NCBI GenBank assembly: GCA_022843445.1
Contig: JALHNS010000011.1
Location: 1-42,893, forward strand
Source: Gemmata sp.
GTDB lineage: Bacteria > Planctomycetota > Planctomycetia > Gemmatales > Gemmataceae
Length of the DNA stretch: 42,893 bases
Direction of reading: 5' to 3'
This document shows positions 26,742 through 33,722 of the stretch, piece by piece. The notes beneath the pieces are model-generated. The model was not told the origin of the DNA. It made no database searches and was given only the letters and a program-made list of their open reading frames with translations. Position 1 is the first letter of the stretch, and every line of letters begins with the position of its first letter. The position numbers were made by a program, and so were the translations under genes.

Positions 26742-27372
26742 CCTGCCAACGGACGAACTGAAGCGATCCCCGCAGGGCAACGCGGTGTGGGAAGCCGATT
26801 TCCGTGCCCTACCGAAACCCGTCGGCCAGACCGACACGCACTACGTCGGGTTCGTTGTCGCACCGGGCGGGCACCTGCTGGCCGAACGGGCGGTGCCACA
26901 CACGCCCTCGGTCGGCGACCTTGCCGAGTTGCTGACCGACGCCGTTCTCCGGCCGCGTCAGGGCGACCCGTGTCGCCCGCGAACGATTCGCTTCCGCAAG
27001 AACCCGCGGTGGCGGGATCTGTTCCCGGCCCTCGCGGACGTCGGAATCGAAGTCGCTGCCGCGAACGAACTGACGGCCGTGGTCGAAGCGTACGACGCCC
27101 ACCTGCGACGGCTCCGGGCGGCTCGCTCGGCCGGGGCGGTGAAGCCGACCGCCGCACAAACCCGCGTCGAATCGTCGTTCCCCGCCATCGCCCGCTGGGT
27201 CGGCGGGTACGGGCACATCGAGATTGGGACCCAAGACGGGTTCGGTTTCGTGGTGCGGGCCGTCGATGCTGGTGGTGTGGTGTTCGAGGACGACACGGCC
27301 GACACGCTCGCTGGGGCGATGGCCGCACTCGAACGCGGGCTGTCCACTTACTTCGACGAAGAGGTCTCGTAA
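26722..27372 (+). CDS. Conserved hypothetical protein (DUF6930-like)
   Basis: A 216-residue soluble protein. The segment RPRTIRFRKNPRWRDLFPAL followed by ADVGIEVAAANELTAVVEAY resembles the DUF6930 core, where a conserved strand-helix unit ends in a hydrophobic-Leu-Pro/Thr motif. The C-terminal third (GGYGHIEIGTQDGFGFVVRA, FEDDTADTLAGAMAALERGL) looks like a second alpha/beta domain. The start is the GTG at 26722, inside the end of the membrane-protein gene, so the genes are translationally linked. Last gene before the tRNA and the mobile element. Function unknown. Confidence 0.7.
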   Translation: MAKAKIDLPTDELKRSPQGNAVWEADFRALPKPVGQTDTHYVGFVVAPGGHLLAERAVPHTPSVGDLAELLTDAVLRPRQGDPCRPRTIRFRKNPRWRDLFPALADVGIEVAAANELTAVVEAYDAHLRRLRAARSAGAVKPTAAQTRVESSFPAIARWVGGYGHIEIGTQDGFGFVVRAVDAGGVVFEDDTADTLAGAMAALERGLSTYFDEEVS

Positions 27373-27520
27373 CTGGTCAGCATTCTCGAGGCGACGGTCC
27401 CCAACTGGGTGCCAGTTGCTCTGGTATAGCCAGAGTGATTGGGGGGCGTGGCAGTTAAGTGGCAGTTCAGTGCCCGGAAAGGGCGGAAAAGGCGGACCGG
27501 TCGGAACGACAGGAAACGAA

Positions 27521-27546
27521 AAAGCCCTTGGTTTCCCAAGGGCTTT
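27521..27546 (-). terminator. Intrinsic terminator of the left tRNA-fMet copy
   Basis: AAAGCCCTTGG and CCAAGGGCTTT form an 11-bp stem with a four-base loop. On the minus strand it is followed by TTTTT and lies five bases after the tRNA 3' end. The symmetrical design may also stop plus-strand transcription from the preceding operon. It has no counterpart at the right tRNA copy, which suggests that it is the tRNA's native downstream sequence. Confidence 0.8.
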
Positions 27547-27547
27547 C

Positions 27548-27628
27548 GAGTTGCGGCGGTAGGATTTGAACCTACGACCTCCAGGTTATGAGCCTGGCGA
27601 GCTGACCGGGCTGCTCCACGCCGCGTCT
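27548..27628 (+). repeat. Left attachment repeat (81 bp, contains tRNA-fMet)
   Basis: Identical over 81 bases to 41879-41959. Identity ends abruptly on both sides: the preceding base is C here and A at the right copy, and after the final TCT the sequences diverge (CC against TG). It is taken as the left att site of the element. Confidence 0.88.
27551..27625 (-). tRNA. Initiator tRNA-Met (CAU), left copy
   Basis: A 75-nt cloverleaf read on the minus strand: acceptor CGCGGCG with CGCCGCA leaving the unpaired C1-A72 that marks bacterial initiators, D-stem GAGC/GCTC, anticodon loop CTCATAA in stem CCAGG/CCTGG, variable AGGTC, T-loop TTCAAAT in stem GTAGG/CCTAC. No CCA is encoded. Of the three G-C pairs usual at the base of the initiator anticodon stem, one is A-U here (29-41). 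Followed by its own terminator; its upstream sequence belongs to the element, so expression depends on a promoter I cannot identify. Confidence 0.93.
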
Positions 27629-27677
27629 CCAAGAAATCCTAGCAAGTCTGCGCTTCCCCCTCGGCCCGCGACCCCCG

Positions 27678-27705
27678 CGGGGCACTGAATTCGGGGCACT
27701 GAATT
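27678..27705 (+). repeat. Left-end arm repeats (two 14-bp units)
   Basis: Two perfect tandem copies of CGGGGCACTGAATT (27678-27691 and 27692-27705), 50 bases inside the left att repeat and 22 bases before the integrase start. The same core occurs four times at the right end in the same orientation. Likely arm-type integrase binding sites, or iterons if the element replicates. Confidence 0.75.
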
Positions 27706-27727
27706 CGGCTACGCCGGAGCGCCTCAC

Positions 27728-28831
27728 ATGGCCCGGCAAGTTGAAGGTCCGTGGTATCGGCAGAGCAAAGGGACGTGGTACGCGACGGTGGGCGGGCGGA
27801 AGCTCTCGCTCAAGGTGCAAGGGGAAGCGAACCGCGAAGCCGCCGTGCGCGCATGGCACCGGCTGATGGCGGGCGCGGCCGAACCCGATGCGTCGGAACC
27901 GCGGGCCGCGGCACCGGCGCCCGTGCCGAGAGCGCCCGTGCGTGCTACAATCGCGCCGGTGACGGTCGCGGCACTCGTCGACGAGTTCCTCGCCGACGTT
28001 GCGGTTCGGGTGAAGGCCAACAGCCTCGCCGCGTATACGGGGTTGCTGACACCGGTTCGCGCCCACTTCGGGGACACCAGCGCCGAGAGCGTCACCCCAA
28101 CGGCGCTCATTCGGTTCACCCAGCGCCCCGAGTGGGGCACCAGTCACCGGCACAACCTCATCGGGGCGGTTGCCACCGCGTTCAAGTGGGCCGAATCGGT
28201 CGGGCGCATCGCGCACAACCCGCTGAAGGCGGTCAAGCGCCCGCCGAAGGCGTCCCGCGGCACGAAAGCCGTGGTCAGCGACGACGCACACGGGAAGTTG
28301 CTCGCCGCGGCCGGTCCCGAACTGCGCACGCTGCTCGCTCTGCTCTACGAAACCGGCGCTCGCCCTTCCGAGTTGGCCCGGCTGACCGCGGCCGACGTGA
28401 ACATGAGCGCCGGGGTGGCGATCCTCACCGAACACAAGACGGCCGGCGCGACCGGGAAGCCGCGTCTCTTGGTTCTCACCTCGACGGCGAAAGCGCTGTT
28501 GGGTGAGTTGGTCGAACGGCACCCGGTCGGCGAACTGCTGCGCAACGCCCGCGGCGGGAAGTGGACGAAGGACGGCATCGGGTTGGCCGTTCGGCGAGCG
28601 TGCCGCAAGGCGGGTGTGACCGCGACCGCCTACGGCTACCGCCACACCTATGCGACCAGCGCGCTCGCCAAAGGCGTGCCGGACGCCACCGTCGCCGCGC
28701 TGCTCGGGCACTCGTCGACCGCGATGCTACACCGCCACTACTCGCACCTGACCAGTCAGGCGAACGTGCTGCGAACCGCGGCGGCGCTGGTGCGCCCGAC
28801 CGACAACCGTGCAGAGCGCGCCGCGGGGTGA
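27728..28831 (+). CDS. int: Tyrosine recombinase/integrase of the element
   Basis: A 367-residue site-specific recombinase. The N-terminal ~75 residues form a small basic arm-binding-like domain (GPWYRQSKGTWYATVGGRKL), and a SAM-like core-binding domain (PVTVAALVDEFLADVAVRVK) spans about 77-165. In the catalytic domain the first Arg is in LYETGARPSELARLTAADV, the box II region reads YGYRHTYATSALAKGVPDAT, then AALLGHSSTAMLHRHYSHLT supplies the His and the nucleophile Tyr. All catalytic residues are present. Its position beside the left att repeat and two arm-type repeats is the standard attP arrangement. It should catalyse integration into, and excision from, the tRNA-fMet gene; no separate excisionase is recognised, though the winged-helix protein at the other end is a candidate. 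Confidence 0.93.
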   Translation: MARQVEGPWYRQSKGTWYATVGGRKLSLKVQGEANREAAVRAWHRLMAGAAEPDASEPRAAAPAPVPRAPVRATIAPVTVAALVDEFLADVAVRVKANSLAAYTGLLTPVRAHFGDTSAESVTPTALIRFTQRPEWGTSHRHNLIGAVATAFKWAESVGRIAHNPLKAVKRPPKASRGTKAVVSDDAHGKLLAAAGPELRTLLALLYETGARPSELARLTAADVNMSAGVAILTEHKTAGATGKPRLLVLTSTAKALLGELVERHPVGELLRNARGGKWTKDGIGLAVRRACRKAGVTATAYGYRHTYATSALAKGVPDATVAALLGHSSTAMLHRHYSHLTSQANVLRTAAALVRPTDNRAERAAG

Positions 28832-28937
28832 GGGGCCTCTCCAATTCCTCGGCCGGGCATGGGATACCGTTGATTGTTCGGTGCCGCATCCGCTACCGGC
28901 ACCGGACCGGCGCACGGACGAATCGACATGGGAACCG

Positions 28938-28966
28938 TTGGTCCGGCGTCCGCGGTCGGGTAGCAT
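28938..28966 (+). promoter_or_regulatory. Candidate promoter of the first LRR gene
   Basis: TTGGTC (28938-28943) and TAGCAT (28961-28966) are spaced 17 bases apart. The -10 lies inside GCGGTCGGGTAGCATCGCG, which recurs with a single change (TAGTAT) at 30224-30242 upstream of the second LRR gene, 30-40 bases before each start. The shared element suggests common control of the two genes. Confidence 0.5.
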
Positions 28967-29007
28967 CGCGGGAGTTGTTCTTCCCCCATCCGCAACCGGG
29001 AGAGGCG

Positions 29008-29910
29008 ATGTTCCGAGTCATGGCGTTCGTGCTGGCGGCGTCGGGGCTGGGTCTGATTTCGTCGGCGCGGGCTGATGAAGCCGAGGACAAGGCGGTCGCC
29101 TTCGTGAAGGAACTCGGCGGCACATTCACCCGCGACGACAAGGCACCCGGCAAGCCGGTCGTGACCGTGAACCTGAGCCGCACGCTGGTGACGGATGTGG
29201 CTTTGAAGGAGTTAGCCACACTCAACGGGCTCACCACACTCTACCTGAACGACTGTCGGAAGGTGACGGACACGGGGCTGAAGGAGTTGGCCGCCCTCAA
29301 GGGTCTCACCACGCTCTCCCTGAGCCGCACGCTGGTGACGGATGCGGGGTTGAAGGAACTGATCGCCCTCAAGGGACTCGCCACACTCGACCTGAGCGCC
29401 ACGGTGGTGACGGACGCGGGTGTGAAGGAGCTGGCCGCACTCAAGGGCCTCGCCACACTCAACTTGGGCTACACTCGGGTGACGGACGCGGGATTGAAGG
29501 AGCTGGCCGCACTCAAGGGCCTCGCCACACTCAACTTGGGCTTCACTCGGGTGACGGACGCGGGATTGAAGGAGCTGGTCGCAATCAAGGGACTTACCAC
29601 GCTCAAACTGATCGCCTGCCATGAGTTGACGGACGCGGGATTGAAGGAGGTGGCCGCACTCAAGGGACTCACCGAACTCAACCTGAGCGGCTCCGTGAGG
29701 GTGACGGACGCTGTGTTGAAGGAGTTGGCCGCACTCAAGAGCCTCACCACACTCGTCCTGAGCGACTGCGATATGACGGACGCGGGGTTGAAGGAACTGG
29801 CCGCACTCAAGGGCCTCACCACACTCGACCTGACGTACTGCACGAAGATGACGAACATGGGTGTGAAGGAACTCCAGAACGCGCTGCCGAAGTGCAAGAT
29901 CAACCGGTGA
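29008..29910 (+). CDS. Secreted leucine-rich-repeat protein
   Basis: A 300-residue protein: signal peptide (MFRVMAFVLAASGLGLISSA), a short non-repeat segment (EDKAVAFVKELGGTFTRDDK), then about nine LRRs of 23-25 residues with the consensus TDAGLKELAALKGLTTLDLS. This is the bacterial LRR_6/RI-like repeat type widespread in Gemmataceae, forming a solenoid for protein or ligand binding. The ATG at 29008 has a GGGAGAGG ribosome site. Two adjacent 72-bp repeat units (29431-29502, 29503-29574) differ by one base, indicating recent expansion. Cargo of the integrative element; binding partner unknown. Confidence 0.85.
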   Translation: MFRVMAFVLAASGLGLISSARADEAEDKAVAFVKELGGTFTRDDKAPGKPVVTVNLSRTLVTDVALKELATLNGLTTLYLNDCRKVTDTGLKELAALKGLTTLSLSRTLVTDAGLKELIALKGLATLDLSATVVTDAGVKELAALKGLATLNLGYTRVTDAGLKELAALKGLATLNLGFTRVTDAGLKELVAIKGLTTLKLIACHELTDAGLKEVAALKGLTELNLSGSVRVTDAVLKELAALKSLTTLVLSDCDMTDAGLKELAALKGLTTLDLTYCTKMTNMGVKELQNALPKCKINR

Positions 29911-30273
29911 CCGAATGACCCCCCGCGACGGGGCAACTTCCGGGCGTTCAACGCTGTCTCCTTCGCGGCCGAGCGGAGTCTCTCTTCAGAACCAGACAGA
30001 AGAAAGGAGACTGTACGGGTGCGCCACCCATGGCGCACCCGTCGTGTCACCGGTGGCACGGGTTCACCGTTCTGCGGCAATGGTATTGGGGCGGGGCATT
30101 GCGAGTCGCGCACCACAACGCCGAGGCGGTTCTGTGTGAGGGCGAGCACAGCGGTCTCCGAAGGGACCAATCGCGGGGCTGTGCCGGACCTCGCATGAAT
30201 ACCGCCCCCTAGCCTCCCTGAATGCGGTCGGGTAGTATCGCGCTTCGCGTTTCGGCACCAACAACAGGGAACG
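29911..30273. other. Intergenic region between the two LRR genes
   Basis: This 363-base stretch has no convincing gene. It contains a strong hairpin at 30015-30042 and, at 30224-30242, the promoter-like element shared with the first LRR gene. The rest shows no recognisable coding or repeat signal. Confidence 0.5.
30015..30042 (+). terminator. Perfect 12-bp hairpin downstream of LRR gene 1
   Basis: ACGGGTGCGCCA and TGGCGCACCCGT pair perfectly around a CCCA loop. It lies 105 bases after the LRR stop. There is no T-tract, so it may act as a factor-dependent or processing stop, or as a barrier between the two LRR transcription units. Confidence 0.45.
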
Positions 30274-31464
30274 GTGACGTTCCCGACACTCGCCCGTGTG
30301 GAGGCTCCGCCCGTGTGGCCCGACTGCTCCCGTGACACCATCGGCCTCGCCCTGCTTCGGACGGCGCTGAACCGACCCGCCGAAGACACTCCGCGACTCG
30401 CCCTCGCCGACTGGCTCCAAGAGCACGGTGAGGAGGAGGTCGCCGAGAAAGTTCGGGAATCTCTACGACAACGCTGTTGGGTCCAGTTGCCCGATACACC
30501 CCGATGGACGCTGAACGTTGCCTTTGACGGGTGGCTCGGCTACCGGTTCGATCTGAATCGACCCGAAGCCCACATCCGTCGCGATCATCACACGGAGCCG
30601 GGACTCGACGACTGGGGATTGGTATTGGGCGACGAGTTGTCCAATTCCCCTTGGCTTACTGCTCTCGACCTCAACGGCGTGCATGTGACCGACACGGGAC
30701 TGAAATATCTCCTCCGCCTCAAGAACCTCACCACCCTCGTCTTGCGCGAATCACTGGTGACGGGAGACGGGCTGAGGCGACTGTCTGGACTCAAGAACCT
30801 GACCACCCTCGACTTGGGCTGCACGGAGGTGCGCGCAGGGTTGGGGCGGCTGGCACCGCTCCGGAACCTCACAGCCCTCCACCTCGACAGCACACCAATA
30901 ACGTCTGCGGGGCTGAAAGGGGTGCTGGGACTCAAGAACCTCGCTGCCCTCCACCTAGACGAGACGCCAGTGACGGAGGCGGGTCTGAAGGAACTGCGCG
31001 CACTCAAGAACCTCACCACTCTCGTCCTATCCTACACGCCAGTTACGGATGCGGTACTGAAGGAACTACGCGCATTGAAGAACCTGACCAGACTCGTCGT
31101 GTCCGAAACGCCAGTGACGGATGCGGGCCTGAAGGAACTGCGCGCACTGAAGAAGCTGACCATACTCGTCCTGTCCGACACTAGCGCGTCGGACGCCGGT
31201 CTGAAGGAACTGCACGCATTGAAGAACCTGACCGTACTCGATTTGGACGGCACGCAGGTGACGGATGCGGGTCTGAAGGAACTGCACGCACTGAAGAACC
31301 TGACCGTACTCGATTTAGGCCGCACTCAGGTGACGGACGCCGGTCTGGAGGAACTACGCGCACTGAAGAACCTGACCAGACTCGATTTGGGCGGCTCGCA
31401 GTGGACGGACGCGGGTGTGGACGAACTTCAGGAGGCGTTGCCGAAGTGTGAGATTGGCTACTGA
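30274..31464 (+). CDS. Repeat-companion (TIGR02996-like) domain + leucine-rich-repeat protein
   Basis: A 396-residue cytoplasmic protein. Residues about 25-65 (LLRTALNRPAEDTPRLALAD, WLQEHGEEEVAEKVR) match the Gemmata-type repeat-companion domain (TIGR02996-like), found at the N-terminus of many repeat proteins of this lineage. A short linker (residues 65-125) leads into about ten LRRs of 24 residues (TDAGLKELRALKNLTTLVLS). No signal peptide, unlike the neighbouring LRR protein. Several repeats are close DNA copies. The GTG at 30274 follows AGGGA; a later GTG at 30298 is possible. Role unknown; LRR solenoids mediate binding. Confidence 0.85.
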   Translation: MTFPTLARVEAPPVWPDCSRDTIGLALLRTALNRPAEDTPRLALADWLQEHGEEEVAEKVRESLRQRCWVQLPDTPRWTLNVAFDGWLGYRFDLNRPEAHIRRDHHTEPGLDDWGLVLGDELSNSPWLTALDLNGVHVTDTGLKYLLRLKNLTTLVLRESLVTGDGLRRLSGLKNLTTLDLGCTEVRAGLGRLAPLRNLTALHLDSTPITSAGLKGVLGLKNLAALHLDETPVTEAGLKELRALKNLTTLVLSYTPVTDAVLKELRALKNLTRLVVSETPVTDAGLKELRALKKLTILVLSDTSASDAGLKELHALKNLTVLDLDGTQVTDAGLKELHALKNLTVLDLGRTQVTDAGLEELRALKNLTRLDLGGSQWTDAGVDELQEALPKCEIGY

Positions 31465-31557
31465 CCGGCGATCTACCACGTCAGTTGCGTTCCACACTTC
31501 GGCGGTAGTTTTCCTCGTTGCAAGGTGCTTGTTCCACCACAACGGCGGGGCGGTTCA

Positions 31558-32394
31558 ATGGGTGTCGAGTGGCGGAAGGGGCGGCCGTACTTGTACCTTC
31601 GCCGGCGGGTGAACGGGCGCGCCGAATGCGAGTACCTCGGTCCGCTCTCGCCCGCCGAAGTGAGCTACTTCCGCGGGCGGGCCGATGCGGACCGCGCCGT
31701 TCGGGAAGTGGAGCGCGAAGACCGCGCCGCCGAGGCGCGTCGTGCGGCTGCCGTGCTGGACGGTGGCGCGGAGTTCGACCGACTCGCCGACCGAGTGTTC
31801 CGGTCCGTGATGTACCTGTCGGGATACGCGCCGCACAACCGGGGCGAGTGGCGACACAAACGGGGAACGAGCGTGAAGACCTACAACGCGACCGAAGGCG
31901 AAACGGTGCGCCCGCCGCTCATCAAACCGCCGGTGCTGCGCCCCGAGCATCAAGACGTTCTCGACCGGGCGGGCCGGGGCGACTGGTCCGCGCTGCCACA
32001 GGTGCGCGAACTGCTCAAGGACCGAGCGTATTTGGACGCCCTCGGCGGGGCCGGGGAAATGGCGCTCTTGGCGCTCATCGCGTCGGCGGCGGGTACGAAC
32101 GTGGCGGTCGCGGTGGCGATGCAGCAGAAACACGGGGAGTACCTCGACGCGCTGCTCGCCGATTCGCCCGACCCGACGTTCGCCGAGCGGCTCGCCGCGA
32201 CGCGGGCGGCGCACAACTGGCTGGCGGTTCACATCCTCGAATGCATGCTCGGCATGCGCGCCGCGACGAGCGCGGGCGCGATCACCCTCGAGCGCCGGGT
32301 GACACAAGCCGAGCGTCGGCTACACACCGCGTTGCGCTCGCTCGCCGTGCTGCGCCGACTTCGGCGTGCGGCTTCGAAGAAGGCCGGCGCATGA
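31558..32394 (+). CDS. Hypothetical protein of the element
   Basis: A 278-residue, helix-rich, arginine-rich protein that I do not recognise. The N-terminus (GVEWRKGRPYLYLRRRVNGR) has a basic beta-hairpin look reminiscent of the AP2/arm-binding-like starts of mobile-element proteins. A long charged helix follows (DADRAVREVEREDRAAEARR) and then a mostly helical C-terminal half with a hydrophobic segment (GGAGEMALLALIASAAGTNV). The ATG at 31558 is chosen over an upstream in-frame start because the conserved-looking hairpin begins there. Its stop overlaps the zinc-ribbon gene start (ATGA). A replication or regulatory role in the element is possible but unproven. Confidence 0.6.
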   Translation: MGVEWRKGRPYLYLRRRVNGRAECEYLGPLSPAEVSYFRGRADADRAVREVEREDRAAEARRAAAVLDGGAEFDRLADRVFRSVMYLSGYAPHNRGEWRHKRGTSVKTYNATEGETVRPPLIKPPVLRPEHQDVLDRAGRGDWSALPQVRELLKDRAYLDALGGAGEMALLALIASAAGTNVAVAVAMQQKHGEYLDALLADSPDPTFAERLAATRAAHNWLAVHILECMLGMRAATSAGAITLERRVTQAERRLHTALRSLAVLRRLRRAASKKAGA

Positions 32395-32654
32395 TGTTGC
32401 TACCGCCTCGAGCGCGCCGACCGCGGGTACAGTGGTCGCGCACCTGTCCGCACTGCGGCAAGCGGTCGGTCGCGGTGCGCGCCGCACCGGGGAAACTGCG
32501 GTTCTGGTACTGCTCCGCGGGCTGCGGTTGGTCGTGCTGGCGACCGCCGTCGCCGTTCGATTGCCCCGGTTGCGGCGGCGTGCTGATGTGGGCGCACTCT
32601 CGGCGTTCGGTCGGGTGCGCGAAGTGCGGGCTGCGCGTCCGAGTGCCCGAATAA
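32391..32654 (+). CDS. Small zinc-ribbon protein
   Basis: An 87-residue basic protein with eight cysteines, mostly in CxxC-type pairs: CPHCGKRSVAVR, YCSAGCGWSCWRP, FDCPGCGGVLMW and GCAKCGLRVRV. Two zinc ribbons, the second resembling the C-terminal topoisomerase I zinc-finger type, are likely. The ATG at 32391 overlaps the previous stop, so the pair is co-translated. Nucleic-acid binding is the probable role, inferred from fold type. Confidence 0.65.
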   Translation: MMLLPPRARRPRVQWSRTCPHCGKRSVAVRAAPGKLRFWYCSAGCGWSCWRPPSPFDCPGCGGVLMWAHSRRSVGCAKCGLRVRVPE

Positions 32655-32834
32655 TGCGCCTCTAACTTTCGACCTCGACGGCAAGAATGCCCGTTCGCTC
32701 GTTCAAAATCGATAGCTACATCTGACGTTCACACTTCGCCTAGCATCTTGCGGCGCACCGCTCCGCGCCCGACAATCTCCCGCACCTACCAAACGGCATC
32801 GGTGATGCCCTGCCCGTTCCCGAAAGGTGCTCCC

Positions 32835-33722
32835 GTGGCGAAGTCGTCGGACGAGCTGGTTCTTGCTGCGCTGAAGACAGCCGTCGAGAAACTTCCGAAC
32901 TTGCTCGAACTAGTGGGCGCGAAGGGGAAAGGGCTGTTCACGAAGGCGCAGAAGGCGATAGCGGACGGGGCCGTTGAAGCGGGCTACTTCCGAGCGCACG
33001 CCGTCACGGGTAAGAAGCCGAAGGATACGAAGGTCTACGCGATCATCACAGAAGCCGGGGCGCGCAAACTCGCCGAATCCGGTTCGTCGGCCGAGACTCG
33101 CCAAACGCTCGAAGTGCTGAAAGGCGCGCTCGAGCGGATGGGCGGCAATCAGAGCGCGCCCGACACCACCGCGTTCCGTGCCGCGCTCGAGAGTGCGACC
33201 GCGACCTGTGTGCAAGCCATCAACTCGGCGTTCGCCGAACTGCGACAAGCCGTTCTCGCTACCGTGTCGCAACCGGCGACGAGTACCGACCCCGCGCCCG
33301 TGCTGAGCGCACTGACGGCCGCGCTCGGTCGGCTCAACGTGGGCGCGAAGCCAGTGGAGTACCCCGACATTAGCAAGCTGCTCGCCCCGCCCCCGGTCGC
33401 GCCGCCAGCGCCGCCCGCTGTGCCCGCGGTCCCTTCGACCGATCCCGCCCGCGTCGCCGATGCCATCGTCGAGTTCGTGACCAACTGGGCGCGGGCGCAC
33501 CAATTCGGCCCGCCGTTCGACGCGATCATGAAACACTTGCGCGGGCTGTTCCCGACCGTGACTATTGGCGAGTTTCACGATACCCTGCGCCGGCTCGCAG
33601 CCGCGAACCCGCCGCGGCTCAAGCTGAGCACTTGGTCGAAGACGATTCACGAACTACCCGAACCGGAGTTGGCAATCCTTATCAAGCACACGGTGACCTA
33701 CAATGCCCATCCCGTCGCTTGA
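32835..33722 (+). CDS. Winged-helix-like protein, first gene of the ATPase operon
   Basis: A 295-residue protein, not recognised as a named family. Residues 1-80 look like a winged helix (LFTKAQKAIADGAVEAGYFR, then a TKVYAIITEAGARKLAESGS wing, as in MarR-like folds). A helical middle section (about 90-180) is followed by a Pro/Ala-rich linker and a second helical/winged domain (PFDAIMKHLRGLFPTVTIGE, PPRLKLSTWSKTIHELPEPE). GTG 32835 is used because AAGGTG precedes it; upstream in-frame starts lack a ribosome site. Its last 20 bases overlap the ATPase gene. The domain order suggests a DNA-binding or sensor partner of the ATPase; inference only. Confidence 0.65.
   Translation: MAKSSDELVLAALKTAVEKLPNLLELVGAKGKGLFTKAQKAIADGAVEAGYFRAHAVTGKKPKDTKVYAIITEAGARKLAESGSSAETRQTLEVLKGALERMGGNQSAPDTTAFRAALESATATCVQAINSAFAELRQAVLATVSQPATSTDPAPVLSALTAALGRLNVGAKPVEYPDISKLLAPPPVAPPAPPAVPAVPSTDPARVADAIVEFVTNWARAHQFGPPFDAIMKHLRGLFPTVTIGEFHDTLRRLAAANPPRLKLSTWSKTIHELPEPELAILIKHTVTYNAHPVA

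Noticed and set aside
29212..31364. Several minus-strand frames with regular repeats opposite the LRR genes
   Set aside because: The periodicity is the reverse complement of the 72-bp LRR coding repeats and not an independent repeat protein.
29431..31400. Possible CRISPR-like regular spacing
   Set aside because: The repeats are 72-bp in-frame LRR units with no variable spacers; there are no cas genes.
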